DNA of 64,000 nt from Arenimonas sp049195245 (GCF_049195245.1 NZ_JBMIRR010000025.1:186001-250000); one strand, 5' to 3'. Shown: positions 52,392 through 61,040, counted from the stretch's first letter. Translations and numbers: made by a program. The notes: a model not told the origin generated them from the sequence alone.

Positions 52392-53516
52392 CTACGCCGC
52401 TTCGATGCGGTTGCGGCCGCCCTTCTTCGCCCGATACAGCGCCTCGTCGGCGGCGGCGTACAGCGCATCGCCATCGCGGTGCGTCTCGGGCGAAAACTGC
52501 GCCAGGCCCACGCTGACCGTCACTTCGAACTGCGAGCCGTCCGGCAGCGCGATCGGCGCGCGTTCAAGGCTGGCGCGGAAGGCCTCGGCCAGGTGCGCGA
52601 TGCGTGCCACATCTTCGCCCGCCACCAGCACGCCGAATTCCTCGCCGCCCAGCCGCGCCACCAGCGCCTCGCTGCCGACGAAACACTCGCGCAGCCGCGT
52701 CGCCACCTCGCGCAGGCAGCGGTCGCCGGCGGCGTGGCCGTAGCGGTCGTTGATGGACTTGAAGTGGTCCAGGTCGGCGATCAGGAAGGCCACCGCCAGC
52801 GCGCTGCCGTCGGCGCGCGCGGCCGCCACCTGCTGCTCGAGGCCCTGCTGGAAGTGGCCGCGGTTGGACAGGCCGGTCAGCGCATCGGTGCGGCTGAGGG
52901 TGGCGAAGCGGTCGCGCTGTTCGCGCAGTGCGGACTCCAGGGCCAGCTTGCCCTCGTACTCGCGGTGGCTGCGCGCGATCACGGCCACCAGGTAGATCAG
53001 GTTCAGCACCAGCACCATGGCCACGCCCGGCTGCTCGTAGCGCAGTGCGACGATGCTCAGCATCGGCAGGAACAGCATGCCGGTGCCGACCAGCGCGATC
53101 TGTTTGTTCACCGCGAAGATCTGTGCGAAGGCCATCGCCAGGGCAGCGGTGGCCAGCAGGGTCACATTGTCGGCGTTGGCGAACGTGCGGTCCCACAGCG
53201 CCCAGCCCGACAGCCCGCCCCACAGCGCCGCCGTCGCCAGCAGCACGGTCCACTGCGCGCGCAGGCTGGCGGCGGCACGGTCGGCCCGGCCCTGCGACCA
53301 GCGCCGGATCACCAGCCGCACCAGGGCCAGCGCCAGCAGGATCCCGGTGACCAGCCCCGCCAGGCCGGGATGCCGCGTCCAGGCCCCGCCCTGCCAGGAC
53401 ACCAGCAGCCAGGACAGCACGTAGAACAGGCCCCCGATCAGGGCCCGCTCGTGCAGGTCCTCCGCCCGCTGCTGCTGGGTGCTGTCGGGCTGCGCCTTGG
53501 CCTGTCCGTCGGTCAT
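52392..53516 (-). CDS. Membrane-bound diguanylate cyclase (GGDEF), second copy
   Basis: A 374-residue protein with about six membrane helices (residues 25-190), a short coiled coil and a GGDEF domain (about 210-370) with LTGLSNRGHFQQGLE, the metal site LIADLDHFKSIND and an intact GGEEF. The ATG at 53516 (MTDGQAKAQ) was chosen; an upstream codon adds six residues. It is unlike the 31704 cyclase in its membrane region, so it probably answers a different signal. Confidence 0.92.
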   Translation of the reverse strand: MTDGQAKAQPDSTQQQRAEDLHERALIGGLFYVLSWLLVSWQGGAWTRHPGLAGLVTGILLALALVRLVIRRWSQGRADRAAASLRAQWTVLLATAALWGGLSGWALWDRTFANADNVTLLATAALAMAFAQIFAVNKQIALVGTGMLFLPMLSIVALRYEQPGVAMVLVLNLIYLVAVIARSHREYEGKLALESALREQRDRFATLSRTDALTGLSNRGHFQQGLEQQVAAARADGSALAVAFLIADLDHFKSINDRYGHAAGDRCLREVATRLRECFVGSEALVARLGGEEFGVLVAGEDVARIAHLAEAFRASLERAPIALPDGSQFEVTVSVGLAQFSPETHRDGDALYAAADEALYRAKKGGRNRIEAA

Positions 53517-53579
53517 TCGGCGGGAGCATGTCATGCGCCAGCGCCCCTGCCCAGCCGGCCCGCGGCCAATCCGGGAGCC

Positions 53580-53640
53580 AATCCGGGGTCAGAGTGCATT
53601 TATGTGGCGGTGCCACATAAATGCACTCTGACCCCGGATT
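53580..53640. repeat. Palindromic repeat element E (CCGGGGTCAGAGT family)
   Basis: A near-perfect 61-bp palindrome: AATCCGGGGTCAGAGTGC, then ATTTATGTGGC and its complement. The inner arm type GCATTTATG differs from elements A-D. It ends 7 bp before the metF operator-like site. Confidence 0.92.
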
Positions 53641-53647
53641 GGACTTT

Positions 53648-53671
53648 ATCCTTTCATCCCGACAAAGAGAT
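53648..53671. promoter_or_regulatory. Operator-like site of metF (SahR-type candidate)
   Basis: ATCCTTTCATC is identical to the metK site over its first 11 bases, and the whole 24-bp element matches at 18 positions. ATA follows in both. It lies about 35 bp upstream of the metF ATG. Confidence 0.6.
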
Positions 53672-53705
53672 ATATTGGGGGCAGGTCCCGCCATCCTTCG
53701 CCGCC

Positions 53706-54530
53706 ATGCCCCAGTACAGCTTCGAGTTCTATCCGCCCAAGACCGACGACCAGCGTGCCCAGCTCGACCGCACCGTGCGCAAGCTCAAGGGCTACGCGCC
53801 GGAGTTCGTCTCCGTCACCTTCGGCGCCGGCGGTTCCACCCTGTCCTACACGGCGGAAACCGTGCGCCGGCTGCGCGACGACCACGGCCTCAATGGCGTG
53901 CCGCACCTGAGCTGCGTTGGCGGCACCCGCGACGAGATCCGCCAGCTGCTGGCCGACTACCGCGCCCAGGGCTGCGACCGCATCGTGGCCCTGCGCGGCG
54001 ACCTGCCCTCGGGCATGGCGCGCGCCGGCGACCTGCACTACGCCTCCGACCTGGTGCGTTTCATCCGCGAGGAGCACGGCGACCACTTCCACATCGAGGT
54101 CGGCTGCTACCCGGAAACCCACCCCCAGTCGGAAGACGCCGTGGCCTGCATCCGCCACTTCAAGACCAAGGTCGAGGCCGGCGCGGATTCGGCGATCACG
54201 CAGTACTTCTTCAACGCCGATGCCTACTTCCGCTTTGTCGAGGACGTGCGCAAGGCCGGCATCGGCACGCCGATCATCCCCGGCATCATGCCCATCTCCA
54301 ACTTCAGCCAGCTCAAGCGCTTCTCGGAAGCCTGCGGCGCCGAGATCCCGCGCTGGATCGGCAAGCGCATGCAGGCCTACGGCGACGATGCCGACAGCGT
54401 GCGCGAGTTCGCGGCCGACATCGTGGCCGGCATGTGCCGCCGCCTGCTGGATGCCGGCGTGCCCGAGCTGCACTTCTACACCCTGAACCTTGCCAAGCCG
54501 ACCGAAGCGGTGCTGTCGCGCCTGGACTGA
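53706..54530 (+). CDS. metF: Methylenetetrahydrofolate reductase
   Basis: A 274-residue flavoprotein that reduces 5,10-methylene-THF to 5-methyl-THF, the methyl donor for methionine synthesis. Motifs include SFEFYPPKTDDQR at the N terminus, FVSVTFGAGGST, IVALRGDLP and ITQYFFNADAYFRF. The length is normal for the bacterial enzyme. The ATG at 53706 begins conserved sequence. It shares an operator-like element with metK, so methyl-cycle control is likely. Confidence 0.97.
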   Translation: MPQYSFEFYPPKTDDQRAQLDRTVRKLKGYAPEFVSVTFGAGGSTLSYTAETVRRLRDDHGLNGVPHLSCVGGTRDEIRQLLADYRAQGCDRIVALRGDLPSGMARAGDLHYASDLVRFIREEHGDHFHIEVGCYPETHPQSEDAVACIRHFKTKVEAGADSAITQYFFNADAYFRFVEDVRKAGIGTPIIPGIMPISNFSQLKRFSEACGAEIPRWIGKRMQAYGDDADSVREFAADIVAGMCRRLLDAGVPELHFYTLNLAKPTEAVLSRLD

Positions 54531-54551
54531 GCTTCGCGCTAGGCTGGAGCG

Positions 54552-55328
54552 ATGCGTAGCGCCCTGCTGCTGTTGCTGCCCCTGGCTGCCCTGGCCACGC
54601 CGACCGGATCGGCGGCCCAGGTGCGCCGCTGCGTGGACGCGCAGGGCAACACCGTCTACACCGATCGCGCCTGCGCCGCCATGGATGCCACCCCGAAAGA
54701 GGCGCCGGTGTCGCACGCGGGAGCGTACTCCAGCGGCTTCGCCGCGCGCGGCTGCGCCCGCAGTCCCGGCCAGCTGCTGGACGGTGTGCGCGGCGCGCTC
54801 GAGGCCCGCGACGTCAACCGCCTGGCAAACTACTACCACTGGACCGGCACCGGCAGCGGCACCGCCCGCAGCCTGATGGACAGCCTGGAGGCGATCGCCG
54901 CGCGGCCGCTGGTCAACGCGCAGCTGGTCTACCCCGCGATGCTGCCCGAGCTGGACGAGACCGGCTTTCCGGTCTACGCGGAGGCATCGACGACGAGCGG
55001 GCCGGAGGGAACCGCCGGCTACGGCCCCGCGGCTTCCGACGACCGCTACGCCGGACGCCCGCAAGCGCGGGCAGGCCTCAACGCCAACCTGGGCGCGAGC
55101 AATGCCGCGGCCGACCCGGACTCGACCCAAGCGACGACCGACACCGGCCCGGGCCCGTACACGACGGACCCCGGCGCCCGCACCCCGGACACCACCATCA
55201 CCGCCGCCGCAGGCCCGCCGCCCGAGTCCCTGCTGGTGCAGCAGATGTCCGGCGCCCAGGACGCCGGCAGCGCCCAGGTCCGCTTCCAGCTGCGGCGCAA
55301 TGCCGGCTGCTGGTGGATCCAGCTCTGA
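54552..55328 (+). CDS. Exported DUF4124-domain protein
   Basis: A 258-residue protein with a signal peptide (RSALLLLLPLAALATPTGSA) and an N-terminal DUF4124 motif (VRRCVDAQGNTVYTDRAC, about 24-41). The middle is helical (NRLANYYHWTGTGSGTAR). A long Thr/Asp/Pro-rich linker (about 140-220) precedes a short final strand, VRFQLRRNAGCWWIQL. The function is unknown. It starts 21 bp after metF but need not be related. Confidence 0.72.
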   Translation: MRSALLLLLPLAALATPTGSAAQVRRCVDAQGNTVYTDRACAAMDATPKEAPVSHAGAYSSGFAARGCARSPGQLLDGVRGALEARDVNRLANYYHWTGTGSGTARSLMDSLEAIAARPLVNAQLVYPAMLPELDETGFPVYAEASTTSGPEGTAGYGPAASDDRYAGRPQARAGLNANLGASNAAADPDSTQATTDTGPGPYTTDPGARTPDTTITAAAGPPPESLLVQQMSGAQDAGSAQVRFQLRRNAGCWWIQL

Positions 55329-55381
55329 GGCCGCGGACGCGCTGAACGGATAAACTGCCGGCCTGTCCGCAGGAGTCCGCC

Positions 55382-56299
55382 ATGTCGCAGAAGTACCCCG
55401 AACACATCTGGCACAACGGCCGCATCAAGCCCTGGGCCGAAGCCACCGTGCACGTCATGGCGCACGGCCTGCACTACGGCTCGTCGGTGTTCGAGGGTAT
55501 CCGCAGCTACGCCACGCCCGACGGCCAGGCCATCTTCCGGCTCACCGACCACCTCAAGCGCCTGTACGCCTCGGCCAAGATCTACGACATGGCCATGCCC
55601 TACGACGTGCCCACCCTGGCCCAGGCCTGCCGCGACGTGATCACCGCCAATGGCCTGGAAAAGGCCTACCTGCGCCCGATCGCCTACCGCGGCCTCGGCG
55701 GCTTCGGCCTCTCGGCCGACACGCCCACCGACCTGGCCATCGCCGCCTGGCACATGGGCCCCTACCTCGGCCCCGACGTGCTGGAAGCCGGCATCGACGC
55801 CTGCGTGTCCAGCTGGCAGCGCTTCGCGCCCAACACCATCCCGGCCGGTGCCAAGGCCGGCGGCAACTACCTCAGCGGCCAGCTGGTCGCGCGCGAGGCA
55901 CGCCGCCTGGGCTTTGGCGAAGGCATCGCGCTGGCCTCCACCGGCCTGCTGAGCGAAGGCGCGGGCGAGAACCTGTTCCTGGTCATCGACGGCGCCCTGC
56001 ACACCACGCCGATCAGCGCCGCCCTGCTCAACGGCATCACCCGCAACTCGATCATCACCCTGGCCAAGGCCAACGGCATCGAATGCGTCGAACGCGACAT
56101 CCCGCGCGAATACCTGTATCTGTGCGACGAACTCTTCATGTGCGGCACCGCCGCCGAGATCACGCCCATCCGCTCGGTCGACGGTCGCCAGGTCGGTGCG
56201 GGCAAGCCCGGGCCCATGACCCGCCGCATCCAGGACCTCTTCTTCGGCCTGTTCGATGGGCGCACGCCGGATGTTCACGGGTGGCTGGAGAAGGTTTGA
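55382..56299 (+). CDS. ilvE: Branched-chain amino acid aminotransferase
   Basis: A 305-residue class IV PLP aminotransferase for the last step of Leu, Ile and Val synthesis. The catalytic lysine lies in IPAGAKAGGNYLSG (about residue 160). VFEGIRSY, LRPIAYRG and ELFMCGTAAEITPIRSVDGR match IlvE. The length is typical. The gene ends at the start of the large GCGGAT inverted repeat, which lies between it and the convergent kinase gene. Confidence 0.96.
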   Translation: MSQKYPEHIWHNGRIKPWAEATVHVMAHGLHYGSSVFEGIRSYATPDGQAIFRLTDHLKRLYASAKIYDMAMPYDVPTLAQACRDVITANGLEKAYLRPIAYRGLGGFGLSADTPTDLAIAAWHMGPYLGPDVLEAGIDACVSSWQRFAPNTIPAGAKAGGNYLSGQLVAREARRLGFGEGIALASTGLLSEGAGENLFLVIDGALHTTPISAALLNGITRNSIITLAKANGIECVERDIPREYLYLCDELFMCGTAAEITPIRSVDGRQVGAGKPGPMTRRIQDLFFGLFDGRTPDVHGWLEKV

Positions 56300-56300
56300 A

Positions 56301-56603
56301 TTTTGCCGCGGATTTTCGCGGATGGCGCGGATAAGAGCGGATTTTTAGACGCGGATTAACGCGGAGTGACGCGGATGGAGCGTTGAAGGTGGGGCGAGGC
56401 GGCAAGGGGGATTGGCGACATATCCCGTGACGGCGCGAGGCTCTCCCAATAATCCTGACTGCTTTTATCCGCGCTAGTCCGCGTTGATCCGCGTCCAAAC
56501 TCCAATCTGTTTGCTCCATCCGCGCCAGTCCGCGTTAATCCGCGTCCAAAAATCCGCTCTCATCCGCGCAAATCCGCGCCATCCGCGAAAATCCGCGGCA
56601 AAA
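56301..56603. repeat. Long inverted repeat built from ~10-nt GCGGAT units
   Basis: The left arm (56301-56381) and right arm (56513-56603) are inverted copies over about 80 bases with only a few mismatches. Both consist of GCGGAT words spaced about 10 nt apart. The right arm has one extra unit of 10 nt (GCGCAAATCC, about 56568-56577). A partial further copy lies at 56463-56500. It fills the gap between two convergent genes and could act as a bidirectional terminator. Confidence 0.88.
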
Positions 56604-56609
56604 GAAACC

Positions 56610-57893
56610 CTACCCCCCCGCCGAAAACCGAAGAATCGCGACGGCCCCAAGTTCAGGCCGAGGCGCGATCGACACGTGCCAGCCGTAGAGCTCGCACAGG
56701 CGACGAACGATGGACAAGCCGATGCCGCCGCCCACCGTGCCGCCGGCGCCGGAGCCGCGGTAGCCGCGTTCGAACAGGCGCGCGGCGTCTTCTTCGCTCA
56801 GGCCCGGGCCGGTGTCCTCGATGCGGACCTGGCCGGGTTCGACCACGATGCGGACTTCGCCTTCGGTGGTGTATTTGCAGGCGTTGCCGATCAGGTTGCC
56901 CAAGGCTACGGCCAGCACGGCTTCCGGGGCTTCGGCGCGGGCTTCGGGGTCGCCTTCCACGTGCACCTGCACCGGCTTGCCGCCCAGCTGGGTGCGGCTG
57001 GCTTCGGCCAGCTGGCGGCACAGGCGCAGCAGCGGCGTGCTGCCGACGCCGCGCTCGTTGCGTGACAGCAGCAGCAGCGCGGTGGTCAAGTCGGTGCTCT
57101 GCACCGCGGCGCGCTCGATTCGCAGCAGGCGCTGGCGGGTCTTTTCCGGCAGGTCGGGGTTGGCCAGCAATAGCTCGGTGGCGCCGCGGATCACCGCCAG
57201 CGGCGTGCGCAGCTCGTGGCTGACGTCGGAATTGAATTCGCGATCGCGCTTCACCAGCGCGGTCATCTGCTCGGCGTAGTCGTCCAGCGTGGCCGCCAGC
57301 TGGCCCACCTCGTCGTTGGCGAAGTGCGGCGCCAGTTTCTCCGGGCGCTCGCTGCCGGCCATGCCGCGCATGCGCCGGGCCAGGTCGGTCAGCGGGCTGA
57401 TCACGCGCTTGGACGACCAGAATCCGATCACCAGCGACATCAGCGAGAACAGGAACACCACGCCGATCAGCGCATACATCAGCTGCTGCTGGCTGGCGCG
57501 CTCCTGGGCGATGTCGTAGCTGAGGAAGAACCAGTAGTCCGGGTCCTTCTTAACCGCCAGCTTGTAGGTGCGGGTGCGGCCGTCGGGATCCTGCTCGGAC
57601 AGCTCGTGCACGCCCGACGGAAGGTTGCGCCAGTTCAGCGGCACGTTGCCGAAGCGGCGCTCGCTGAAGACGATGCCCTTGATCTTCTCGAATTCGACCA
57701 GCGGGTTTTCCGGGTCGGCGTAGAACTGCTCGGCGTAGTCGCCCACGTTGCCCAGCAGCGCTTCGCCGATCAGCTGGTCCTCCAGCCGCTCGCGCAGCAG
57801 CACGGTGGCCGTGGCGAACATCGCCGTCAGGCCGAAGCCCAGCAGGAAGAAGGACAGGATGATCCGGCTGCGCAGCCTGCGCCGGTAGCGCAT
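56610..57893 (-). CDS. Two-component sensor histidine kinase
   Basis: A 427-residue inner-membrane kinase. Two helices (about 11-32 and 150-171) frame a periplasmic sensor domain. A HAMP domain (about 172-225) is followed by the phospho-acceptor His in SDVSHELRTPLAV (about 241) and an ATPase domain with NLIGNACKYT, DTGPGLSEED and GGGIGLSIVRRL. The start lies 3 bp after the response regulator gene ends, so they form an operon. The signal is unknown. Confidence 0.93.
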   Translation of the reverse strand: MRYRRRLRSRIILSFFLLGFGLTAMFATATVLLRERLEDQLIGEALLGNVGDYAEQFYADPENPLVEFEKIKGIVFSERRFGNVPLNWRNLPSGVHELSEQDPDGRTRTYKLAVKKDPDYWFFLSYDIAQERASQQQLMYALIGVVFLFSLMSLVIGFWSSKRVISPLTDLARRMRGMAGSERPEKLAPHFANDEVGQLAATLDDYAEQMTALVKRDREFNSDVSHELRTPLAVIRGATELLLANPDLPEKTRQRLLRIERAAVQSTDLTTALLLLSRNERGVGSTPLLRLCRQLAEASRTQLGGKPVQVHVEGDPEARAEAPEAVLAVALGNLIGNACKYTTEGEVRIVVEPGQVRIEDTGPGLSEEDAARLFERGYRGSGAGGTVGGGIGLSIVRRLCELYGWHVSIAPRPELGAVAILRFSAGG

Positions 57894-57896
57894 GGC

Positions 57897-58577
57897 TCAG
57901 CCTGCTTCGGGATCGGCGATCCGGTAGCCGATGCCGTGGCGGGTCTGGATCAAGGCCTTGTCGAAGGGCTTGTCCACCGCGGCGCGCAGGCCGTGGATGT
58001 GCACGCGCAGCGAGTCGCTGTCGGGCAGTTCCTCGCCCCAGACGCGCGTTTCAAGCTCCTGGCGGGTGACCACCGAGGGCGAGGATTCCATCAGCGACTG
58101 CAGGATCTTCAGCGCCGTGGGGTTGAGCTGCAGCAGCTTGCCGCCACGCCGCACTTCCAGCGTGTCGAGGTTGTACTCCAGGTCGGCGACGCCCAGCACG
58201 CGCGGCTGGGCAGCCTTGCCTCGCCTGGCCAGCACGGCCAGGCGGGCTTCCACTTCCTGCAGTGCGAAGGGCTTGACCAGGTAGTCGTCGGCGCCGGACT
58301 CGAAGCCCTCGAGCTTGTTGTCCAGCGAATCGCGCGCGGTGAGCATCAGCACCGGGGTCTGCTTGCGCCCTTCCTGGCGCAGCTTGCGGCAGACCTCCAG
58401 CCCGTCCATGCCCGGCAGGTTGAGATCGAGCACGATGGCATCGAAATCATTCACCACCGCCAGGTGCAGGCCGGTGACGCCATCGGCCGCGTAATCCACC
58501 GTGTGCCCGCGGTCCTCGAGGTAATCCCCGAGGTTGGCGGCGATGTCGCGATTGTCCTCGACCACCAGGATTCGCAT
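57897..58577 (-). CDS. OmpR-family response regulator
   Basis: A 226-residue DNA-binding regulator. The receiver domain has Glu8-Asp9, the phospho-acceptor Asp in IVLDLNLPGMDG (about 51) and the Lys in DDYLVKPF (about 102). A winged-helix domain follows, ending RTRHGIGYRI. The ATG at 58577 was used; a TTG one codon earlier is possible. It is the partner of the kinase downstream. The preceding small gene ends 3 bp before it and may be co-transcribed. Confidence 0.95.
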   Translation of the reverse strand: MRILVVEDNRDIAANLGDYLEDRGHTVDYAADGVTGLHLAVVNDFDAIVLDLNLPGMDGLEVCRKLRQEGRKQTPVLMLTARDSLDNKLEGFESGADDYLVKPFALQEVEARLAVLARRGKAAQPRVLGVADLEYNLDTLEVRRGGKLLQLNPTALKILQSLMESSPSVVTRQELETRVWGEELPDSDSLRVHIHGLRAAVDKPFDKALIQTRHGIGYRIADPEAG

Positions 58578-58580
58578 CAA

Positions 58581-59039
58581 TCAGTTGCTCAAGGGCATGC
58601 GGCCCTTCTGCATCTTCTGGAGGTTTTCCTGGTCCAGTTCCTGGCGACGGCGGCGCTCGGCCACGGTCTGGCACTCGTTGGTCTTGCGGTGGCTGCCGGT
58701 GCGGGCCGTGCGGGTGCAGACCATGCGGCTGTCGGCCTCGGCCTGGGTCAGGATGGTGTTGATCAGTTCCTGGTCGTTGAACACGGCGACCTTGGCCGGC
58801 TCGGATAGGCTGTCGACCGACTCGACGCCTTCCAGTCGGCCGGAGATGCGCTCGAGCGACTCACGCACCTTGGCGCGGTCGGCCTGGCTGATCTCGGCGT
58901 AGGTCTTGCCGTCGGCGAGGCCCTTCTCGATCTCGCTGCGCTGCTCGGCGAAGCTGCCTTCGTCCAGCGCAAGCTGATAGTTGGCGACCGCGGCGGGAGC
59001 CGCCGCAAGCAGGAGGGTGCAGACCAGCGTACGGACCAT
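58581..59039 (-). CDS. Small exported hypothetical protein upstream of the two-component system
   Basis: A 152-residue protein with a signal peptide (MVRTLVCTLLLAAAPAAVA) and a helical, charged mature part. Two Cys (CTRTARTGSHRKTNEC) may form a disulfide. No family is recognised. It is the first gene of the regulator-kinase operon, so it may be a periplasmic accessory of the sensor, which is inference. Confidence 0.7.
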   Translation of the reverse strand: MVRTLVCTLLLAAAPAAVANYQLALDEGSFAEQRSEIEKGLADGKTYAEISQADRAKVRESLERISGRLEGVESVDSLSEPAKVAVFNDQELINTILTQAEADSRMVCTRTARTGSHRKTNECQTVAERRRRQELDQENLQKMQKGRMPLSN

Positions 59040-59289
59040 CGACGTGCTTCCTTTGTTCGGGGTTGGAGCGATTGATTCTGCCAGAGGCCGGCGGCTTGTA
59101 CAGCCGCCGAAAGAAAATGGCCCGGGGGACGCGTTTGAAGGCGCCTGCCCGGGCCGAAAGGTTGCTACTGCCCCGATTGCCGTAATCCGCGGGATGCCGC
59201 TCTGACGAGGAGGACCTTGCAGGCTTACCGGCAGGCCAAGCCTAGGGGGGAAGGTATTAAAGACCCGTTAAATCCGGCTCAGGCTTTGG

Positions 59290-60222
59290 TTAATTCTTTT
59301 TCCGGCTCCGGGCCGGGGCCGCCGGGCGGGCCCGGCGGGTCGGCCGGGGCCGGGCGCCGGCGACCACGTGGTCGATGATCGCGCCCGCCACATCCACCCC
59401 CGTGGCCCCCTCGATGCCCTCCAGGCCGGGGCTAGAGTTCACTTCCAGCACCAATGGCCCCCTTTTGGAGCGCAGCAGGTCCACGCCTGCAACACCCAGG
59501 CCCATGGCCTTGGCGGCGCGCAGCGCGGTGTCGGTCTCGGCCTCGGTCAGGGTCACCGGGCTGGCCTTGCCGCCCCGGTGCAGGTTGGACCGGAACTCGC
59601 CCTCTCCCGCCTGCCGGCGCATGGACGCCACCACCCGGTCGCCGACCACGAAGCAGCGCAGGTCGGCGCCCTTGGCCTCGGCAATGAATTCCTGCACCAG
59701 GAAATTGGCGTACAGGCCGCGGAAGGCTTCGATGACGCTGCGCGAGGCGCCGGCGTTTTCGGCCAGGATCACGCCCGCGCCCTGGGTGCCTTCGTTGAGC
59801 TTGATCACGTGCGGCGGCTTGCCCAGCATGCCCAGCAGGTCGCCGGTGTCGTCGGGGTTGTCGCCGAACACCGTGACCGGCAGGCCCAGGCCTTCGCCCG
59901 CCAGGATCTGGTGGCAGCGCAGCTTGTCGCGGGCGCGCAGCACGGCGTCCGAGCCATTGGGCGTGTACGCGCCCATCAGCTCGAACTGGCGCAGCACCGC
60001 GGTGGCGTAGAAGGTGACCGAGGCGCCGATGCGCGGCACCACCGCGTCGATGCCCAGCAGCGGCTTGCCCTTGTAGCGCAGCAGGAACTGGCCCGGCGCG
60101 ATCTGCATGTAGCAGCGCAGCGGGTCGAGCACGCGCACCACGTGGCCGCGTTCCCGGCCGGCCTGGACCAGGCGCTGGGTCGAATAGAGCTTGGCGTTGC
60201 GGGAGAGGATGGCGAGCTTCAC
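59290..60222 (-). CDS. rimK: RimK-family ATP-grasp ligase
   Basis: A 310-residue ATP-grasp enzyme. RimK adds glutamates to the C terminus of ribosomal protein S6 and can make poly-glutamate. Motifs include NAKLYSTQRLVQAGRERGH near the N terminus, VIKLNEGTQGAGVILAEN (about 138-155) and the metal-binding VLEVNSSPGLEGIE (about 260-273). The last 20 residues are a basic, Ala/Pro/Arg-rich tail. The start overlaps the protease-like gene by 4 bp. Confidence 0.93.
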   Translation of the reverse strand: MKLAILSRNAKLYSTQRLVQAGRERGHVVRVLDPLRCYMQIAPGQFLLRYKGKPLLGIDAVVPRIGASVTFYATAVLRQFELMGAYTPNGSDAVLRARDKLRCHQILAGEGLGLPVTVFGDNPDDTGDLLGMLGKPPHVIKLNEGTQGAGVILAENAGASRSVIEAFRGLYANFLVQEFIAEAKGADLRCFVVGDRVVASMRRQAGEGEFRSNLHRGGKASPVTLTEAETDTALRAAKAMGLGVAGVDLLRSKRGPLVLEVNSSPGLEGIEGATGVDVAGAIIDHVVAGARPRPTRRARPAAPARSRKKN

Positions 60223-60668
60223 GGGGGGTTCAAGCCTTCGGGCGGTTCGCCCTGCAGGAAGGAGCTGGCCGGGTCGACCAGGAAGCGGCCGGCCAGCGCG
60301 GTGCGGCCCAGCAGCATGGGAAAGAGCATGTTCTTGCGCTGCGCCAGGTTCACTTCGGCCGGCCAGCTGACACCGGCCAGGAACAGCCGGGTGCGGATGA
60401 AGATGCGCTCGGTGACATGGCCGCCGGAGTCGGTGACGCGGCGACGGTCGAGCACCGGCGCCTGCGCATGCTGCGGCGCTGCACCGGGCACGCCGCTGTC
60501 GAGCAGGAAGTGGACATGCTCGACACCATCGCGCAGGAATATTTCATGGCTGAGTACGTGCAGCGCCGACGAGCGCGCGCCGGTGTCGACCTTCGCGCGC
60601 ACCTGCACGATGCCCAGGTCGGGCAACGACAGCCACTCGCGCCAGCCCAGCAGGACGCGGTGCGGCAT
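60219..60668 (-). CDS. rimB: Retropepsin-like RimB/RimK-associated protein
   Basis: A 149-residue protein of the ATP-dependent zinc protease/RimB group. The active-site-like motif VDTGARSSALHV (about 27-38) is an aspartyl-protease DTG triad, and the C-terminal LGRTALAGRFLVDP closes the fold. In other bacteria RimB trims glutamates added by RimK. The ATG at 60668 was chosen because MPHRVLLGWREW begins the family. The gene overlaps rimK by 4 bp, supporting a shared pathway. Confidence 0.85.
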   Translation of the reverse strand: MPHRVLLGWREWLSLPDLGIVQVRAKVDTGARSSALHVLSHEIFLRDGVEHVHFLLDSGVPGAAPQHAQAPVLDRRRVTDSGGHVTERIFIRTRLFLAGVSWPAEVNLAQRKNMLFPMLLGRTALAGRFLVDPASSFLQGEPPEGLNPP

Positions 60669-60709
60669 CACGGCCTCCGGGGGGTGGGTCGCTGGCGCGA
60701 GGCCAGGCA

Positions 60710-60783
60710 TGGAGCGGGTGAAGGGAATCGAACCCTCGTCAGTTGCTTGGGAAGCAACAGCTCTGCCATTGAGCTACACCCGC
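60710..60783 (-). tRNA. tRNA-Gly (anticodon CCC)
   Basis: On the minus strand GCGGGTG (60783-60777) pairs with CACCCGC (60720-60714). The anticodon loop TTCCCAA lies between GTTGC and GCAAC, giving anticodon CCC. GGTTCGATTCC marks the T arm. CCA is encoded at the 3' end. Length is 74 nt. Confidence 0.95.
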
Positions 60784-60827
60784 GAACGCCGCGATTATGC
60801 GGGCCGGCGCGATGGGCCGCAACGCGA

Positions 60828-60833
60828 TAAAAT
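60828..60833 (+). promoter_or_regulatory. Probable -10 element of thiS (leaderless)
   Basis: TAAAAT lies 7 bp upstream of the thiS ATG, so transcription would start at or next to the start codon. No TPP riboswitch fits in the 56 bp after the tRNA gene. Confidence 0.45.
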
Positions 60834-60839
60834 CCCGGC

Positions 60840-61040
60840 ATGCAAATCCTGCTCAATGGCCAGCCCCGGGACATCGCCGCCGGGTCCCGCGTATCCGACC
60901 TGCTGCGCGAGGCGGGCTACGGCGAACGCAAGGTGGCGGTGGAAGTGAACCTGGACGTCGTGCCGCGCAGCCTGCATGCCAGCCACGCGCTTGCCGAAGG
61001 CGACCGGGTCGAGATCATCCACGCCATTGGCGGCGGCTGA
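60840..61040 (+). CDS. thiS: Thiamine biosynthesis sulfur carrier protein
   Basis: A 66-residue ubiquitin-like carrier whose C-terminal thiocarboxylate donates sulfur to the thiazole ring of thiamine. It ends with the required Gly-Gly (IIHAIGGG). MQILLNGQPRDI is a typical start. ThiG, its partner, follows 59 bp later. Confidence 0.95.
   Translation: MQILLNGQPRDIAAGSRVSDLLREAGYGERKVAVEVNLDVVPRSLHASHALAEGDRVEIIHAIGGG

Noticed and set aside
56484..57065. 193-residue + strand ORF after ilvE
   Set aside because: It begins inside the GCGGAT inverted repeat and then runs antisense to the histidine kinase.
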